Below, piece after piece: positions 36,254 to 46,883 of a stretch of 64,000 bases of DNA; positions within the stretch are counted from its first letter, which is position 1; every line of letters begins with the position of its first letter. The notes under the pieces were generated by a model that did no database searches, was not told the origin of the DNA, and saw only the letters and a program-made list of their open reading frames with translations. A program made the position numbers and the translations under genes. The DNA comes from Cylindrodendrum hubeiense (lineage: Eukaryota > Ascomycota > Sordariomycetes > Hypocreales > Nectriaceae): positions 26,306-90,305 of the forward strand of contig JAANBB010000133.1 of NCBI GenBank assembly GCA_014621425.1, given 5' to 3'.

Positions 36254-39046
36254 CTACTCCGGCTTCTTGGCAGGTTGGGTCTTTGGCTCCCTACCCAGAA
36301 CCTTACATCCACTTGGCCGCTCTACCACCCTCTGATAATACTTATTCAGGCTTCCAAGGCTGTCCAAGGTCTTGATGCCCGACTCCTCAAATAGGGCGTG
36401 CAGGACTGGCCAGACGACAAAGTCTACCAGAGACAGCTCCGAACCAGCGAGGAAGCCTCCTTCGGCTTCGTTAGCGAGGTTGTCCCAAACAAGTAGCTCT
36501 TGCATCAGGGGTTTCAGATCTGCCTTGTCGCTGCTCTGTTCATCGGAGCTACCATCATTAGAAAATGAGCGCCACTTTTCTAGCAGGCCAAGGCCCTGTT
36601 GGAAGCGGTTGAACTGGGTAGCCAGCTGAGCGGCATTCCGTGGAGTGGCACCAGGTTTACCAGCGCCGTAGCGTGCGTCCAGGTACAACATGATTGCGAG
36701 GTCACCTTGGACAGTCGACAGGTCCTTGTCGACAAATTTAATGGAGGCCCCGGATGAGTTGACGGTTCCTTTTGCGTAGTTGATGTCGAGTTCGGCCATC
36801 ATGAGGGCGATGCGGTTGTTGACAATGGGATCATTGGAAAAGAAGAGACGAGGTGCGTTGCTCATATGCAGCACGTCGAACCCTTTGCCGTAATGGGCGT
36901 CCCGGTCAAACTCGGTTGCGTGATTCTCCGTGCCAAATGCCTTGAGCATCTGGACCGCCTCGGGGGTCTGGCCATTGATGACGGCATGAGCCTCCTCGCG
37001 CGTCTTGCCGGTGGCACCCTGGCCCCAAATGACAGTCTCATCGCGGTCCAAGAAAGTTCCTATCTGGCGGAAGGTTAGAGAGATGCGGCCGGAGTCATAG
37101 GCCAGCTCGGCAGCCGATTTCTCCTTCAAGGAACGCTTGTCCTGGCGGATAGCGTGTAACCACTTCATGTTGCTCTTCAGGCCCAGTCGGCACAGAGAGT
37201 TATGTGGCAATTGAGCACGTTGGCTCTGTCGTTTCGACTCGGCTGGCAGAGGGTCGGTCCGAGAGGGGTCCTTATCGAGCCTCTTGGTCCTAAACACCAT
37301 GGTGCGCTCGGCGCCGAGACTGACATTGGCAATGTATGAGCCCTGGACGATATCCAGGGTCTTGTCGCTATGTTCAGATATGTAGTCGGTACCATCGCGG
37401 TAGAACTGTATCAGGACGTGGTTCAGTGGGTGGCCGAGATGCTTCTCCGTCGCAGCCTTGATAGCAAGGACGGTTGGGGAGAATGGCATCAGTGGAGGAG
37501 ACTCGTCACTTGGATGGCGGTAGACTGGCATGCTGCCATCATCTGCAACCTGGCCCTGGACGGCGACCAGTCGTGGGACCTCGCCGCCCTGGTGTAGCAT
37601 GTGGCGCCATTGGACTTCGTCCTTCAGCTTGGAGAAGAAGCTATCGGCCAGAGACTCTGGTAGGACATCCTTGATAATGTCGGTGTCGCCTTCGCAAAGA
37701 CCCTTTTGCAGGAAGCGGCCGTCGTCGGCGGCTTGGGGTTCGACTTTGGTTGTGTTCATGTCTTCTTCCTCTATGGGGGGGGAATCTGGGGTTGGTTTTG
37801 ATACAAATCCAGGTGTAGGTTCAGGTGTAGGTCCAGGCGTAGGATTTGGTGTAAGCTGTGGTGTCGCGACCTTGTCTTCGCTGGAACTCTGATGAGATGG
37901 GTGTTCTTCATTTTGCTCGGAGACATTGGCAGTGACAGCATCTTTATTGACGATGGCATCCTTAACAACAGCAGCATCGCCAATATCCACGGTCTGTGCT
38001 GCGTCTGTGGCTTGGGAGGCGTCGATGCCAGTGTCTTCTTCCGCCTTCGATTGTGACTCGACAGCGGGCTCACGGGCCTCGGCTTTCAATTGCAGCCTGG
38101 CGGTAGGCTCAACTGTGCATGTCGTCGACGCCTTTGACTGGGGCTGAGCCGCCTTGTTGGCGGGGCTAGGCGAATCCGAAGCCAGTCGAAGGCCTGTCAT
38201 ATTCTTGACAATTTCAGGCGTCACACTCTTGCGGTGGGCGTCCTCGACTGCACTTGCGTCCTGTGGAGGTTCTAGGCGCTTCGAAGAAGACTTTCCGTCC
38301 GACTTGTTTGACTCCTTTTCAGCCACCGGTTTGGGCTGTATTGTTTCCATGACCTCCTCGTAAGATGCAATCTCACACCCCGTGAGCTCAATCAGGGAGT
38401 TGATGGCCTTAGCCTGCCTTGCTTCGCTGCGAAACCCACAGCAATCGTGGACAACCGTAATAGCCATACCGTGGCCTGCGGCATCAAGCGCGGTTGCGTA
38501 GACACCCACGTTTGTGAGGGAACCGCAGATGAAGACTTCCATGACCATTTTGGCACGGAGAACACGCAGCAGATGCGTAGATTGGAAGGCCGAGTAGTGC
38601 GTCTTGTTGAGCCTCAAATCGGTCTTCTGGGACGCCTTGTCGATGGTCGGAGCTATGTCGCAACCCGGAGACCCGGGCTTGACGCACGCGGGTTCCTCGT
38701 GGCTGAGGAAGGCCTCCGGGTCCGGTGGGCCAGATACCTCGACCGTCTCAACCGGCATCTTACGCCGACCCCGGGATGACGGCCGGACCTTGAGAGGACT
38801 GTCATCGGTAGCGATAATCAATTCGGTGTCAGCCGGTTGGGGTTGGTCAAACTGTGACTGAACCCAGACGACGTCGCCGACGGACCTGAAGGCAGTTGCC
38901 AGCTTCGCGGCGCGGTCGACGAAGCCCTCCGGCTCCGGAACTGGCAAGGCACCATCCTGGGCGATGAAGTCGTTCTGGAAGTCAACTCCAATAAAGGCCT
39001 TGCGGGTGGTGAGCTGGGGGAGAGCGGCGTGGTCAAAGGGAAACAT
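36254..39046 (-). CDS. Three-domain fusion: isochorismatase-like, AlkB-like 2OG-Fe(II) dioxygenase, GST-like
   Basis: A single exon of 930 codons. Residues 15-235 form an isochorismatase/cysteine-hydrolase fold: FIGVDFQNDF with Asp22, RLNKTHYSAF with Lys148, and ICGSLTNVGVYATALDA, where the usual nucleophile Cys is Gly181. Residues 240-440 are a disordered linker with a Thr-Pro repeat (TPNPTPGPTPEPTPG). Residues about 445-670 are an AlkB-like dioxygenase: HSDKTLDI gives His559 and Asp561, His631 is the likely third iron ligand, and RISLTFR (654-660) holds the 2-oxoglutarate-binding Arg. Residues about 720-930 resemble a GST C-terminal helical domain (FLAGSELSLVDFVVWPVL). AlkB proteins oxidatively demethylate nucleic acids. 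Why the three are joined is unknown; the alkylation-repair role is inferred. Confidence 0.85.
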   Translation of the reverse strand: MFPFDHAALPQLTTRKAFIGVDFQNDFIAQDGALPVPEPEGFVDRAAKLATAFRSVGDVVWVQSQFDQPQPADTELIIATDDSPLKVRPSSRGRRKMPVETVEVSGPPDPEAFLSHEEPACVKPGSPGCDIAPTIDKASQKTDLRLNKTHYSAFQSTHLLRVLRAKMVMEVFICGSLTNVGVYATALDAAGHGMAITVVHDCCGFRSEARQAKAINSLIELTGCEIASYEEVMETIQPKPVAEKESNKSDGKSSSKRLEPPQDASAVEDAHRKSVTPEIVKNMTGLRLASDSPSPANKAAQPQSKASTTCTVEPTARLQLKAEAREPAVESQSKAEEDTGIDASQATDAAQTVDIGDAAVVKDAIVNKDAVTANVSEQNEEHPSHQSSSEDKVATPQLTPNPTPGPTPEPTPGFVSKPTPDSPPIEEEDMNTTKVEPQAADDGRFLQKGLCEGDTDIIKDVLPESLADSFFSKLKDEVQWRHMLHQGGEVPRLVAVQGQVADDGSMPVYRHPSDESPPLMPFSPTVLAIKAATEKHLGHPLNHVLIQFYRDGTDYISEHSDKTLDIVQGSYIANVSLGAERTMVFRTKRLDKDPSRTDPLPAESKRQSQRAQLPHNSLCRLGLKSNMKWLHAIRQDKRSLKEKSAAELAYDSGRISLTFRQIGTFLDRDETVIWGQGATGKTREEAHAVINGQTPEAVQMLKAFGTENHATEFDRDAHYGKGFDVLHMSNAPRLFFSNDPIVNNRIALMMAELDINYAKGTVNSSGASIKFVDKDLSTVQGDLAIMLYLDARYGAGKPGATPRNAAQLATQFNRFQQGLGLLEKWRSFSNDGSSDEQSSDKADLKPLMQELLVWDNLANEAEGGFLAGSELSLVDFVVWPVLHALFEESGIKTLDSLGSLNKYYQRVVERPSGCKVLGREPKTQPAKKPE

Positions 39047-41477
39047 GGTGACACGGGAAGGGAGGTCAACAAGTTCAGATGGTCATCGGGGGCTGCGGTA
39101 AGACGAGAGGCTTGGTCAGCGAGCGCCTTAGGGCTGAGGATGAGCTACGCTGAGTGTCGTGGTTGAGCAAAAATGCATCGTGATGCAGATCAAAGTCTGC
39201 GGTGTGCGTGTGTGTGCGCGCGTGTAGGGTAGACAGGGAATTGCGCAGCGTAGCCGGCCCCGTGGATATTTGATGCGGAAGCGAACCGAAACGGGCGCGA
39301 CTATCGCAGGCCAATATTGCTGAAGAGTGTGGCCCTCAATGTGGGATTCTCGGGGTCTAGTGAGGAACGGAGAGTAATAAAGATGGAGGCAGTGGGCCCG
39401 GTAACGGAGGGGGAGAGAGAAGGGGAGAAGAGGCCGGAGGAGAAACAATGAGCCTGGGCGTGGGAAATAAAGAGAGGCAAAAAGTGTACTCAGAGTGGCT
39501 TCAAGGGTTTCCCGTATACTTGGGGCGGCTCAGCGGCGGGGAGACAAGAGCCAACAGCGAAGCCTACCTCCCCTGCAAACGAATACTTAAGGTACACCAT
39601 GCGTCGTTGCTGGCGATGGCATATTTTGCATGTCTATATAGGCAGTGCCATCCGTATATCCTCAGGGTATCGACTAGGTGACGCCTCATCACCGTCCTTC
39701 ACCGGCGGCAGCATGCAGGAGTATGTCGACATGGGACGACTGGTTGGACAACTGGTTGGAACGTGATGGCAGCAGTGGACCCTATGATCTCCTAACACGC
39801 CGCCATGTACGGATGTATGCCGCCCCCCCGAACGAGACAACGGAATTACAGATACAGACAAGGTTCAGGCCGCTCAGATGGGGAAGCGAGGATTGCGGCG
39901 TCGTAACCGATCAAGGTCAGGTGCTACTACTCCAGACTATCGATGGAGGCCCGTCTGTTCCGTTTCAGGCCTGGCGACTCCGCAGTCGCAGCTTTAGAAC
40001 GACGTGATGAAATCCGGGGGGGGGTTCTGCTGCCAGACTGCTGCGAGACCACCTCCAAATTGCAGTGACATACACCAGCTTGCCCTGGTCCAGCATATTC
40101 ATTTCGGTAGTTGGGCATTGGGGCTGGAATTGCGACCAGGGGTAATGTTTCTCATTCGCTGCAAGGCCCAACCAACAACTCCTTGACTGTCTCGCATCGG
40201 CGGTGTGGTTCCTGGCTTAAAGCAACCTGGGAGTCACCCTTTGTAGCACGCTTCGAGTCCATGAAGGGGAGAGGGGACCTTGAACACTTGCCTCGGCCTG
40301 GTTACCTACCCGTACCTACCTATAATCATGGGTGCTGTACTCCGTACATCTGTACGTACTATTATCTTCAGCATTTGCCTGCCGGGATGTGCTGACGACA
40401 GCTCAAGTTAGTTAGATCCTGCCGGCAGCACATCCGTCGTCGCGCCAGGGGTAGATTCGTTCGGATTTGGCCTAGAGTTCCCCCCCCCCCCCCAATATCG
40501 TAAACGAAACCGAATGCAGCTGGGGGGCAGCAATTTTCTTTTCCTGCAGCATTGTCGATCATTTGGTCTAGACGGGTCCTATCACTCTTTATCTCACCAA
40601 CCTTTGCTGATCTGTCCCAGACTAATTCCGTACTACCCTAAACCTCTGGTCCGTATACAAGATCGGTGCTTTCCGTCTGGTATACAATACTATACATATT
40701 GACAATATGGGTATATCAGGGGGGTTATATTCCGGTAATTTGGTGTTTCTTGAGTCGTGTCTTTCGTCTGGTGCGTAGTTGTTTTCAACCCGAGACCTGG
40801 TCTGGTCACTTTTCCTGTTCAACGTTTAGTTTCTACACACTGACGATAGTGTCGCTTACTGTGGCATACCGTTCGTGCCACCGGGTGTGAAAGGAGTGCT
40901 GATGCACAGATAAGCATATGCTCCCCTACCGACCAAATTTCAAATAGAATGGACTGCATTTACTTCCACGTATTTTAAAAGGTAAATTTTTCGACCGTTC
41001 CCATGCATGCTATTTTTGGACACCACCATGCACCAACGGCTACGAACACTTTAAACCCCCTGGGTGTATTCCAGACAGTCAATACGTCAGCTACTAAGTG
41101 ACAGCACAGATCCACCGTGTCCGAACAGCTAGAAATTGCATACGGGAATGTGATTCAGTGCAATTGTCCAGCCTATAACGTTGATTGATTGATTGATTGA
41201 ACCGTTTGAATCTTAGGCGCCGTGGTGGAGGAGAGGTGGACGAGCACTGTGCTTAAGCTCCATAGCTCCTTAGCCGAAGTTTTCCCTGCTCATGCAGCTC
41301 GACGCGCGCACTCATCTTTCGCATCAGCAGCATCAAGCAACCACATCTGACACCGCGATGCCATCTTGAAATCGCAACTCAACAGGTGCCACAGGGACAG
41401 AAGACGGATCCAGCTGTGCTTCTCCAGAGCGACCAGCCTCGAATCTACTGAACCCCTCGAATCAACATATTATCATC
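39047..41477. other. 2.4-kb gene-poor region between the fusion gene and taf8
   Basis: Both flanking genes start here, so two promoters are included. Simple sequence: GT/GC alternation near 39200-39225, a G9 run near 40016-40024, a C14 run at 40480-40493, TACCTAC-type repeats at about 40299-40322, an inverted repeat at 40384-40435, and four GATT units near 41184-41200. No gene recognised. Confidence 0.45.
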
Positions 41478-42459
41478 ATGACGCCCAAGCGAAGTCTCTC
41501 CCCTGCCGAGGACGTCCAGTCCAATCCGAAGCGTTCGCGGGTGGACCATGACGTGTCGGAGATGGAAGCTTTACCGGAAGAAGATTCAAGGGCAATCGAG
41601 TCGCTTTCACCAACGCAACACGCCCAAGCCAGGGCCGGCATCCAGCGTTCAATCGCCATGGTCCTGAAGCATGATGGGTTCGAGTCGGCAAGTCCCGAAG
41701 CACTGGAGAGCTTTACCAGCATGGTGGAAACATGTGAGTCTAGATTCGCATTATACCGACCGGCTAGTCGCTGACTATCTCACCTTACCAGACCTAGAGG
41801 CCATGATCTCGGACACCAAAACTCTTGCTCTCGCCGCTCGCCGCGAACACCCTATCCCTTCCGACTTTGAACACATGCTACGGCGACATAACGTACGCCC
41901 GTCATCCTTGAAGCCCCATCTGAGGCACCCCATACCAAAGCAAGATCTTACTCCAAAGTATGGTGATGCTTACCTCGAGGATGAGGACGCGTACACCACG
42001 CTGCCACTCCTAGGCGAGGAACTCAGTGGACAAGCCGACAAGGACGAAAAGGAATTCATCCCGGCATCTTTCCCCGACTTCCCTAGCAAACACACGTACA
42101 AGTTCACCCCACAAGAGGACACAAATACCCGGGATTCCAAGAAGATCCGCGAGGAGGCTGCCAGGACCGCGCAGCAGGGTGAAGATGCTCTCCGACGGCT
42201 GGTTCGAGCTTCAAAGATGCGCAAACAGAAAGAGGCCAAACTATTGGTGGAGCGCGACATCCATGGCAAAGAACGATTCCGTCTCTGGGAATCAACCATG
42301 AAACGCTTCATGGGTGTTGAGGGTCGCGGAGAGCACACCGATCTGGTGGAGATTGCTGACCACAGCATGATTGTCAACGGCGACATTCTCTTCCTGCGCA
42401 AGGAAGTCCCGCGCCTGGGCAAGAGATCAGCTGCTTTGGCGGGTAAGAAGTCGCTATGA
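41478..42459 (+). CDS. taf8: TFIID subunit TAF8
   Basis: Exons 41478-41733 and 41792-42459 encode 307 residues. A Lys/Arg-Ser/Pro N-terminus (MTPKRSLSP) precedes a histone-fold-like helical segment of about residues 50-115 (ARAGIQRSIAMVLKHDGFESASPEALESF, given here only for its pattern of helix and conserved GF). At 179-192 stands FPDFPSKHTYKFTP, the diagnostic TAF8 C-terminal motif that contacts other TFIID subunits. TAF8 pairs with TAF10 through the histone fold in the core promoter recognition complex TFIID. The junction (ACA T|AC, Tyr86) has a GTGAGT donor and CAG acceptor. Confidence 0.88.
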
Positions 42460-43264
42460 GAATTCGCATCGTGGCACAGGATGTTGGGTTGAGGGGAATA
42501 ACCAACCATGGACCTTTGGGTCTTGAGCAACCCAAGAACTGCCTAACAGGCTGGAAATTAATTAAACCCATAGCTGGGTAGATTTTGAGCATTTGGGTTA
42601 CATGAGCTCAAGACGCGATATTCGGTACTGGCCGAACACAGGAGGGGGACACAGAGAACACTATTCACATTCATGATACCCATGGAAATAGGCACTTGGG
42701 AATTAACCGGCGCATGGAGTATTGGGCTTGTACTTTTCGGCGTGTTACCTAGGTAGACAGGGACAGGACAGGAGCATTCATTCAAATGCAATAAGAGCAC
42801 ATCGGCGTTTTTGCGTTACATGCGGGAGAGCTCAGGTGTGTGACTTTGTGGTGTCTTCATGATCAAACTCCAGCTGACTGCGGCCAGGCAACTCTCAAAC
42901 CCACAAGCCTGCAAGAAATTCGCCTCTCGCCTTGCCGTCCGTTATCCCATAGGATGTTCCCAACAGCAACATGCCTCTCATCCGCGAGGCTGAAACGCAG
43001 AAACGAACGTACCCACACAGTGTTCTCTGTTTGGCTGTCTCGTGCGAGGCTGAGAAGCCCGGAACAATTGGTACGTACCACGTCTCTCGCGAAAGCGGAG
43101 CCCGGACGTGCGGCCCTAATTTTTAACCCACACAAAAAATCCCAATTTCTACGGCGAAGCTTCCAAGATCCGACCGGGCCTAGGTTTTGCAGGACAGCCC
43201 TTGACTCTGATTTTTTCCTTTCCTCACGCACCTTGAACCTCTGCATCACCTCGTCACCGTTGCA
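42460..43264. promoter_or_regulatory. taf8 3' flank and cpc-2 promoter
   Basis: About 805 bp. The right part is the promoter and leader of cpc-2, with an A-rich tract near 43131-43141. No gene recognised; the frames at 42840-43280 overlap on both strands without family similarity. Confidence 0.5.
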
Positions 43265-44709
43265 ATGGCCGAACAATTGATCCTCAAGGGCACTCTCGAG
43301 GGCCACGTACGTCGACCCCTTCATTCCGTTTCGTCGCCGTCGGCGCAGGCATGAGCGTGCTCATGGGCATGCTAATGCCCCCCGCGCGCACCGAAATGGA
43401 ATCCTGATCTTGTGGACTGGATGCTGACGAGTGTTTGCAGAATGGCTGGGTCACCAGCCTGGCTACCTCGATGGAGAAGTACGTCGAGCACCGCCATGCC
43501 TTGGTTCGAAACGACTTCGTGAACTGACTGACTGACTTCAACTCCAGCCCCAACATGCTCCTCTCTGCCAGCCGAGACAAGACTCTGATTATCTGGAACC
43601 TCACCCGCGATGAGACCCAATACGGTTACCCCAAGCGATCGCTGAAGGGTCACTCCCACATCGTCTCCGACTGTGTACGTTTTTCTCAGCGCCTCGGGCG
43701 TGGAACAGGACGAGTTTGGGAGAGAACAAGCGCTGATACGTTTCTCTGGATATAGGTCATCTCCTCTGATGGTGCCTACGCTCTGTCCGCCTCGTGGGAC
43801 AAGACTCTGCGCCTCTGGGAGCTCGCCACTGGTACCACCACCCGACGATTCGTCGGCCACACCAACGACGTCCTCTCCGTCTCTTTCTCTGCCGACAACC
43901 GACAGATCGTCTCTGGCTCTCGCGACCGAACAATCAAGCTGTGGAACACTCTCGGTGACTGCAAGTACACCATCAGCGAGAAGGGCCACACCGAGTGGGT
44001 CTCTTGCGTCCGATTCAGCCCCAACCCCCAGAACCCCGTCATTGTCTCCAGCGGCTGGGACAAGCTCGTCAAGGTACGTAAACGCACAGGCAGTCTAAGC
44101 CAAATATCTGCTCCCCGATCCTGTATGATGTTTGCAACCCAAGTATTTGCTACTTCAGAGCCTGTTTTTGCAGGCCATGAGACCACTATTCACCTTTGCC
44201 CTGACTCGGACCCCAATACCATCTTTATTTTTTCCAATAGACACTTTTTTTGTGTGGCAACTTGTCTAACTGGAAATCCATAGGTTTGGGAGCTCTCTAC
44301 CTGCAAGCTCCAGACTGACCACATCGGTCACACCGGCTACATCAACACCGTCACCATCTCCCCTGACGGTTCCCTCTGCGCCTCCGGTGGCAAGGACGGT
44401 ACCACCATGCTCTGGGATCTCAACGAGTCCAAGCACCTCTACTCTCTCAACGCTAACGATGAGATCCACGCCCTCGTCTTCTCCCCCAACCGATACTGGC
44501 TCTGCGCTGCCACCGCTAGCAGCATCATCATCTTCGACCTCGAGAAGAAGAGCAAGGTTGACGAGCTCAAGCCTGAGTTCACCTCCGTCGGCAAGAAGAG
44601 CCGGGAGCCCGAGTGTGTCAGCTTGGCCTGGTCCGCTGATGGCCAGACTCTGTTCGCTGGTTACACTGACAACGTCATCCGTGCCTGGGGTGTTATGTCG
44701 AGGGCGTAA
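43265..44709 (+). CDS. cpc-2: Cpc-2/RACK1, WD40 protein of the 40S subunit
   Basis: Exons 43265-43306, 43441-43478, 43548-43674, 43756-44073 and 44284-44709 encode 316 residues, the standard RACK1 length. Seven WD40 blades are visible through repeated GH...WD/WN pairs, for example [39 protein letters not shown] and [13 protein letters not shown]. The protein begins [18 protein letters not shown]1 binds the 40S head and links translation with signalling; Neurospora cpc-2 is needed for cross-pathway (general amino-acid) control. The fourth intron (44074-44283) is longer than the others and contains a U24-like snoRNA. Strong codon bias toward C-ending codons fits high expression. Confidence 0.96.
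44119..44219 (+). ncRNA. U24-like C/D-box snoRNA in cpc-2 intron 4
   Basis: Seen: ATGATGT at 44125-44131 (box C), TATTTGCTACTTCAGA at 44144-44159, ATGAGAC at 44177-44183 (C'-like) and CTGA at 44211-44214 (box D), in this order and spacing. Known: U24 (yeast snR24) is encoded in the intron of ASC1, the yeast RACK1 gene, and has an ATTTGCTA(CTT)-type guide for 25S rRNA 2'-O-methylation. The shared host gene and the guide element make the call convincing. The terminal stem is weak (CCGA 44115-44118 with TCGG 44216-44219), so the ends are approximate. Confidence 0.75.
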
Positions 44710-45717
44710 ATGCTCTCCACCTAAAAAAAAAGGTAGGGGTGACGGGGATGAAGGCAAGCGGATGAAAGTAGATCATTGGTGGGGCGTCAAATGGCTGGCT
44801 TCCTCGTTTGGTCTTTATTGATGCAAAGGAAGGGGGGCGACTGAAATCTGACGAGGGCATGACGCATTTGCTGGCTAAGGCAGCCCCTGAAGGCACCGGG
44901 CATCATCCTTTTGTTCTCCAATAAAGAACTCGAGCTTTAAAATTCTGCTGTGCTTCCGTGACCCTGTTGTTGTTGTTTCTCTTCCATCCTTGTATCTGTA
45001 TTGGGGCATGAATATGCGTGAACGTAGCTTGTGTGATGTCCCACGCCCACTCCTATCACAGGGGAGTTAAATTCATACGGAGCGGCGCAAGCAATCATGC
45101 CTTATTACTCGTGGCGCTTGGGTATATGCTACTGAAACGCTATTCGTGTGCTTTCTTTCTGGTTAACAATTTTTTTTAATTAATTTTATTTTCCACAATG
45201 CCTTATTGGCCCTTGGCTTAACTTGGGAGTCGGCAGTCTATAGTTGTGGGATTAGTCTAAGCGAGGATGGTAATTGAGGAAGATATACGAGTCATCCTGC
45301 TCACCCCTGAGCTGTTGAGGTGAACCGTCCACAGATGAAACTCGAGAGACAAGATACTAGTTGATGAACAACCTATCTTTGAGAAAGATCAAATTTCTAT
45401 CATATATGCACGTCTAGAAATGCAGGCTTTTGAGCTGGCTTGAGAGCGAAGCAGCTTTGCTTGCTGAGCCAAAGTCCGTCCGTCCCAGTTTTGCGGTTAC
45501 ACTTCTAAAAGAGACAATCCAGTGAATATTGTACATATGTATCCTAGCTGTCCACTGACAACTCGTCCCCCCTTGTAGCAGCCACCTGTTGCCACTTGGT
45601 TAACCCGCGTAGGTTCCCGGGACCCAATACATGCCTCCCTCGGTACAGGCTAGGACCAGGCCCAATGTCGTCTCCGACTAGTTCTGGTGAGAAGAACTTG
45701 GTGCCTTTGCCACGCCT
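44710..45717. other. Intergenic between cpc-2 and ost3 (convergent)
   Basis: About 1 kb of AT-rich sequence with T tracts near 45170-45190. It should contain both 3' UTRs. No gene recognised. Confidence 0.5.
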
Positions 45718-46883
45718 TTACATAAAAGGTGGCAGAGAGAATGGGTATCCGCCATTCTTGATTCGGAAGACACTGAGAAGGAAGCTGTAAACGAGGAACA
45801 GGACACCACCCCAGGCAATCACGGCAACCTGCTGCGTCTTCGAGTCTGCAATGCGCGGAACCTTGACGGCGAGTGAGATAGCACAGAACGAGAGGATGCC
45901 ATCTGGAGGAGTTGTTAGCTAAAACGTGCGAAAAATAGATCTGGAAGTGTCATACATAACGCGGCCACGATCTGCGTCTCCAAGCCGAACTGGCTCTGGA
46001 ATCCGGGGGCAACATAGCTCACGCCACCACGCCCGTCGCCAGCGACATACGGCACCTTGCGAATGTGGTTGAACATGTGTCCACTGGTGAAGAGGAGGAT
46101 AGAGATGAGGCTAATGGAAGCCCAGATGTTGCGGTTCTGAACAATGGGCAAGATATAAGGTGACGCAGTAACCAGAACAGTGCCGAGACCGAGGACAATG
46201 GTGACGGTGGAGAGCCATCGCATCCAGTTGATCGGGCGCTTGACGGGTGGATGGGGTCGGCCGGGAAGGTGACGGGAGACCCAGGCATGGATCTGTTCAG
46301 CGGTAGGGGGGCTAATCATGGTTAGGATCTGTGATGTTGAGAGATGGGGTTTCTTTGGCACTCACCCGCTGGTAAAGTCGAATCGAAGGGGCTCTTGCAC
46401 AGCGACGGCATTGGGACCGGCCGTTGGCTGGAATAACAGGAGGACTGGGGCCGTTTGGAGGCCGAGCTGTGCGAAGTTAGAACTGCTTGTTTATGCATCA
46501 AAGCTGCTCCATCCTAGCTTCATGAAACGTACCGACAAGAAAACATCTCTGCCATCCGAGAAATCTAAAGTACTAAAGATCATTCGCGAATCTCCGGACT
46601 TGTCGCCCTTGGCCCAGCTCTTGCTGATGAGATCCCATTCGGGCTGGAACTCAGTACAGAGCTGGCATTTGAACCTGCTGTCCAAGGCAGTCAGAAGAAC
46701 AGCTACGCTGTAATCCCGCGGTGCGCCCGTCAAGGACTTGTACGAGGCATCTTTGAGCTTCACGGGCGAGGCGCTCTGGGCCTTGACGTGGTATTCATCG
46801 AATCGGTCGGTGGCCGACTTCTTGGAGGCTGCAGCACCTGCGGTAAGCAGGAGCAAAGAAAAGAGTGACGAGAAGAGACGCAT
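45718..46883 (-). CDS. ost3: Oligosaccharyltransferase subunit Ost3/Ost6 (thioredoxin-like)
   Basis: Exons 46883-46533, 46466-46366, 46311-45956 and 45902-45718 encode 330 residues. A signal peptide (about 1-19) is followed by a lumenal thioredoxin-like domain with the redox motif C73-Q-L-C76 and EFQPEWDLISKSW, as in Ost3/Ost6. Four hydrophobic segments fill the C-terminal half (for example WLSTVTIVLGLGTVLVTAS, ISLISILLFTSGHMF, ILSFCAISLAVKV, VIAWGGVLFLVYSFLLSV), ending NGGYPFSLPPFM. The protein is a subunit of the ER N-glycosylation complex and uses mixed disulfides to hold acceptor proteins near the active site. It is divergent from the coiled-coil gene at 47345. Confidence 0.92.

Noticed and set aside
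36254..39046. Secondary-metabolite cluster around the isochorismatase-like gene
   Set aside because: Neighbours are housekeeping genes; no synthase, P450, transporter or pathway regulator nearby.
40480..40493. C14 homopolymer
   Set aside because: Lies in intergenic sequence and may vary by sequencing error; no functional reading.
43350..43365. CATGAGC-GT-GCTCATG palindrome in cpc-2 intron 1
   Set aside because: Seven-base stem with a two-base loop is too short a signal and cannot fold as drawn.
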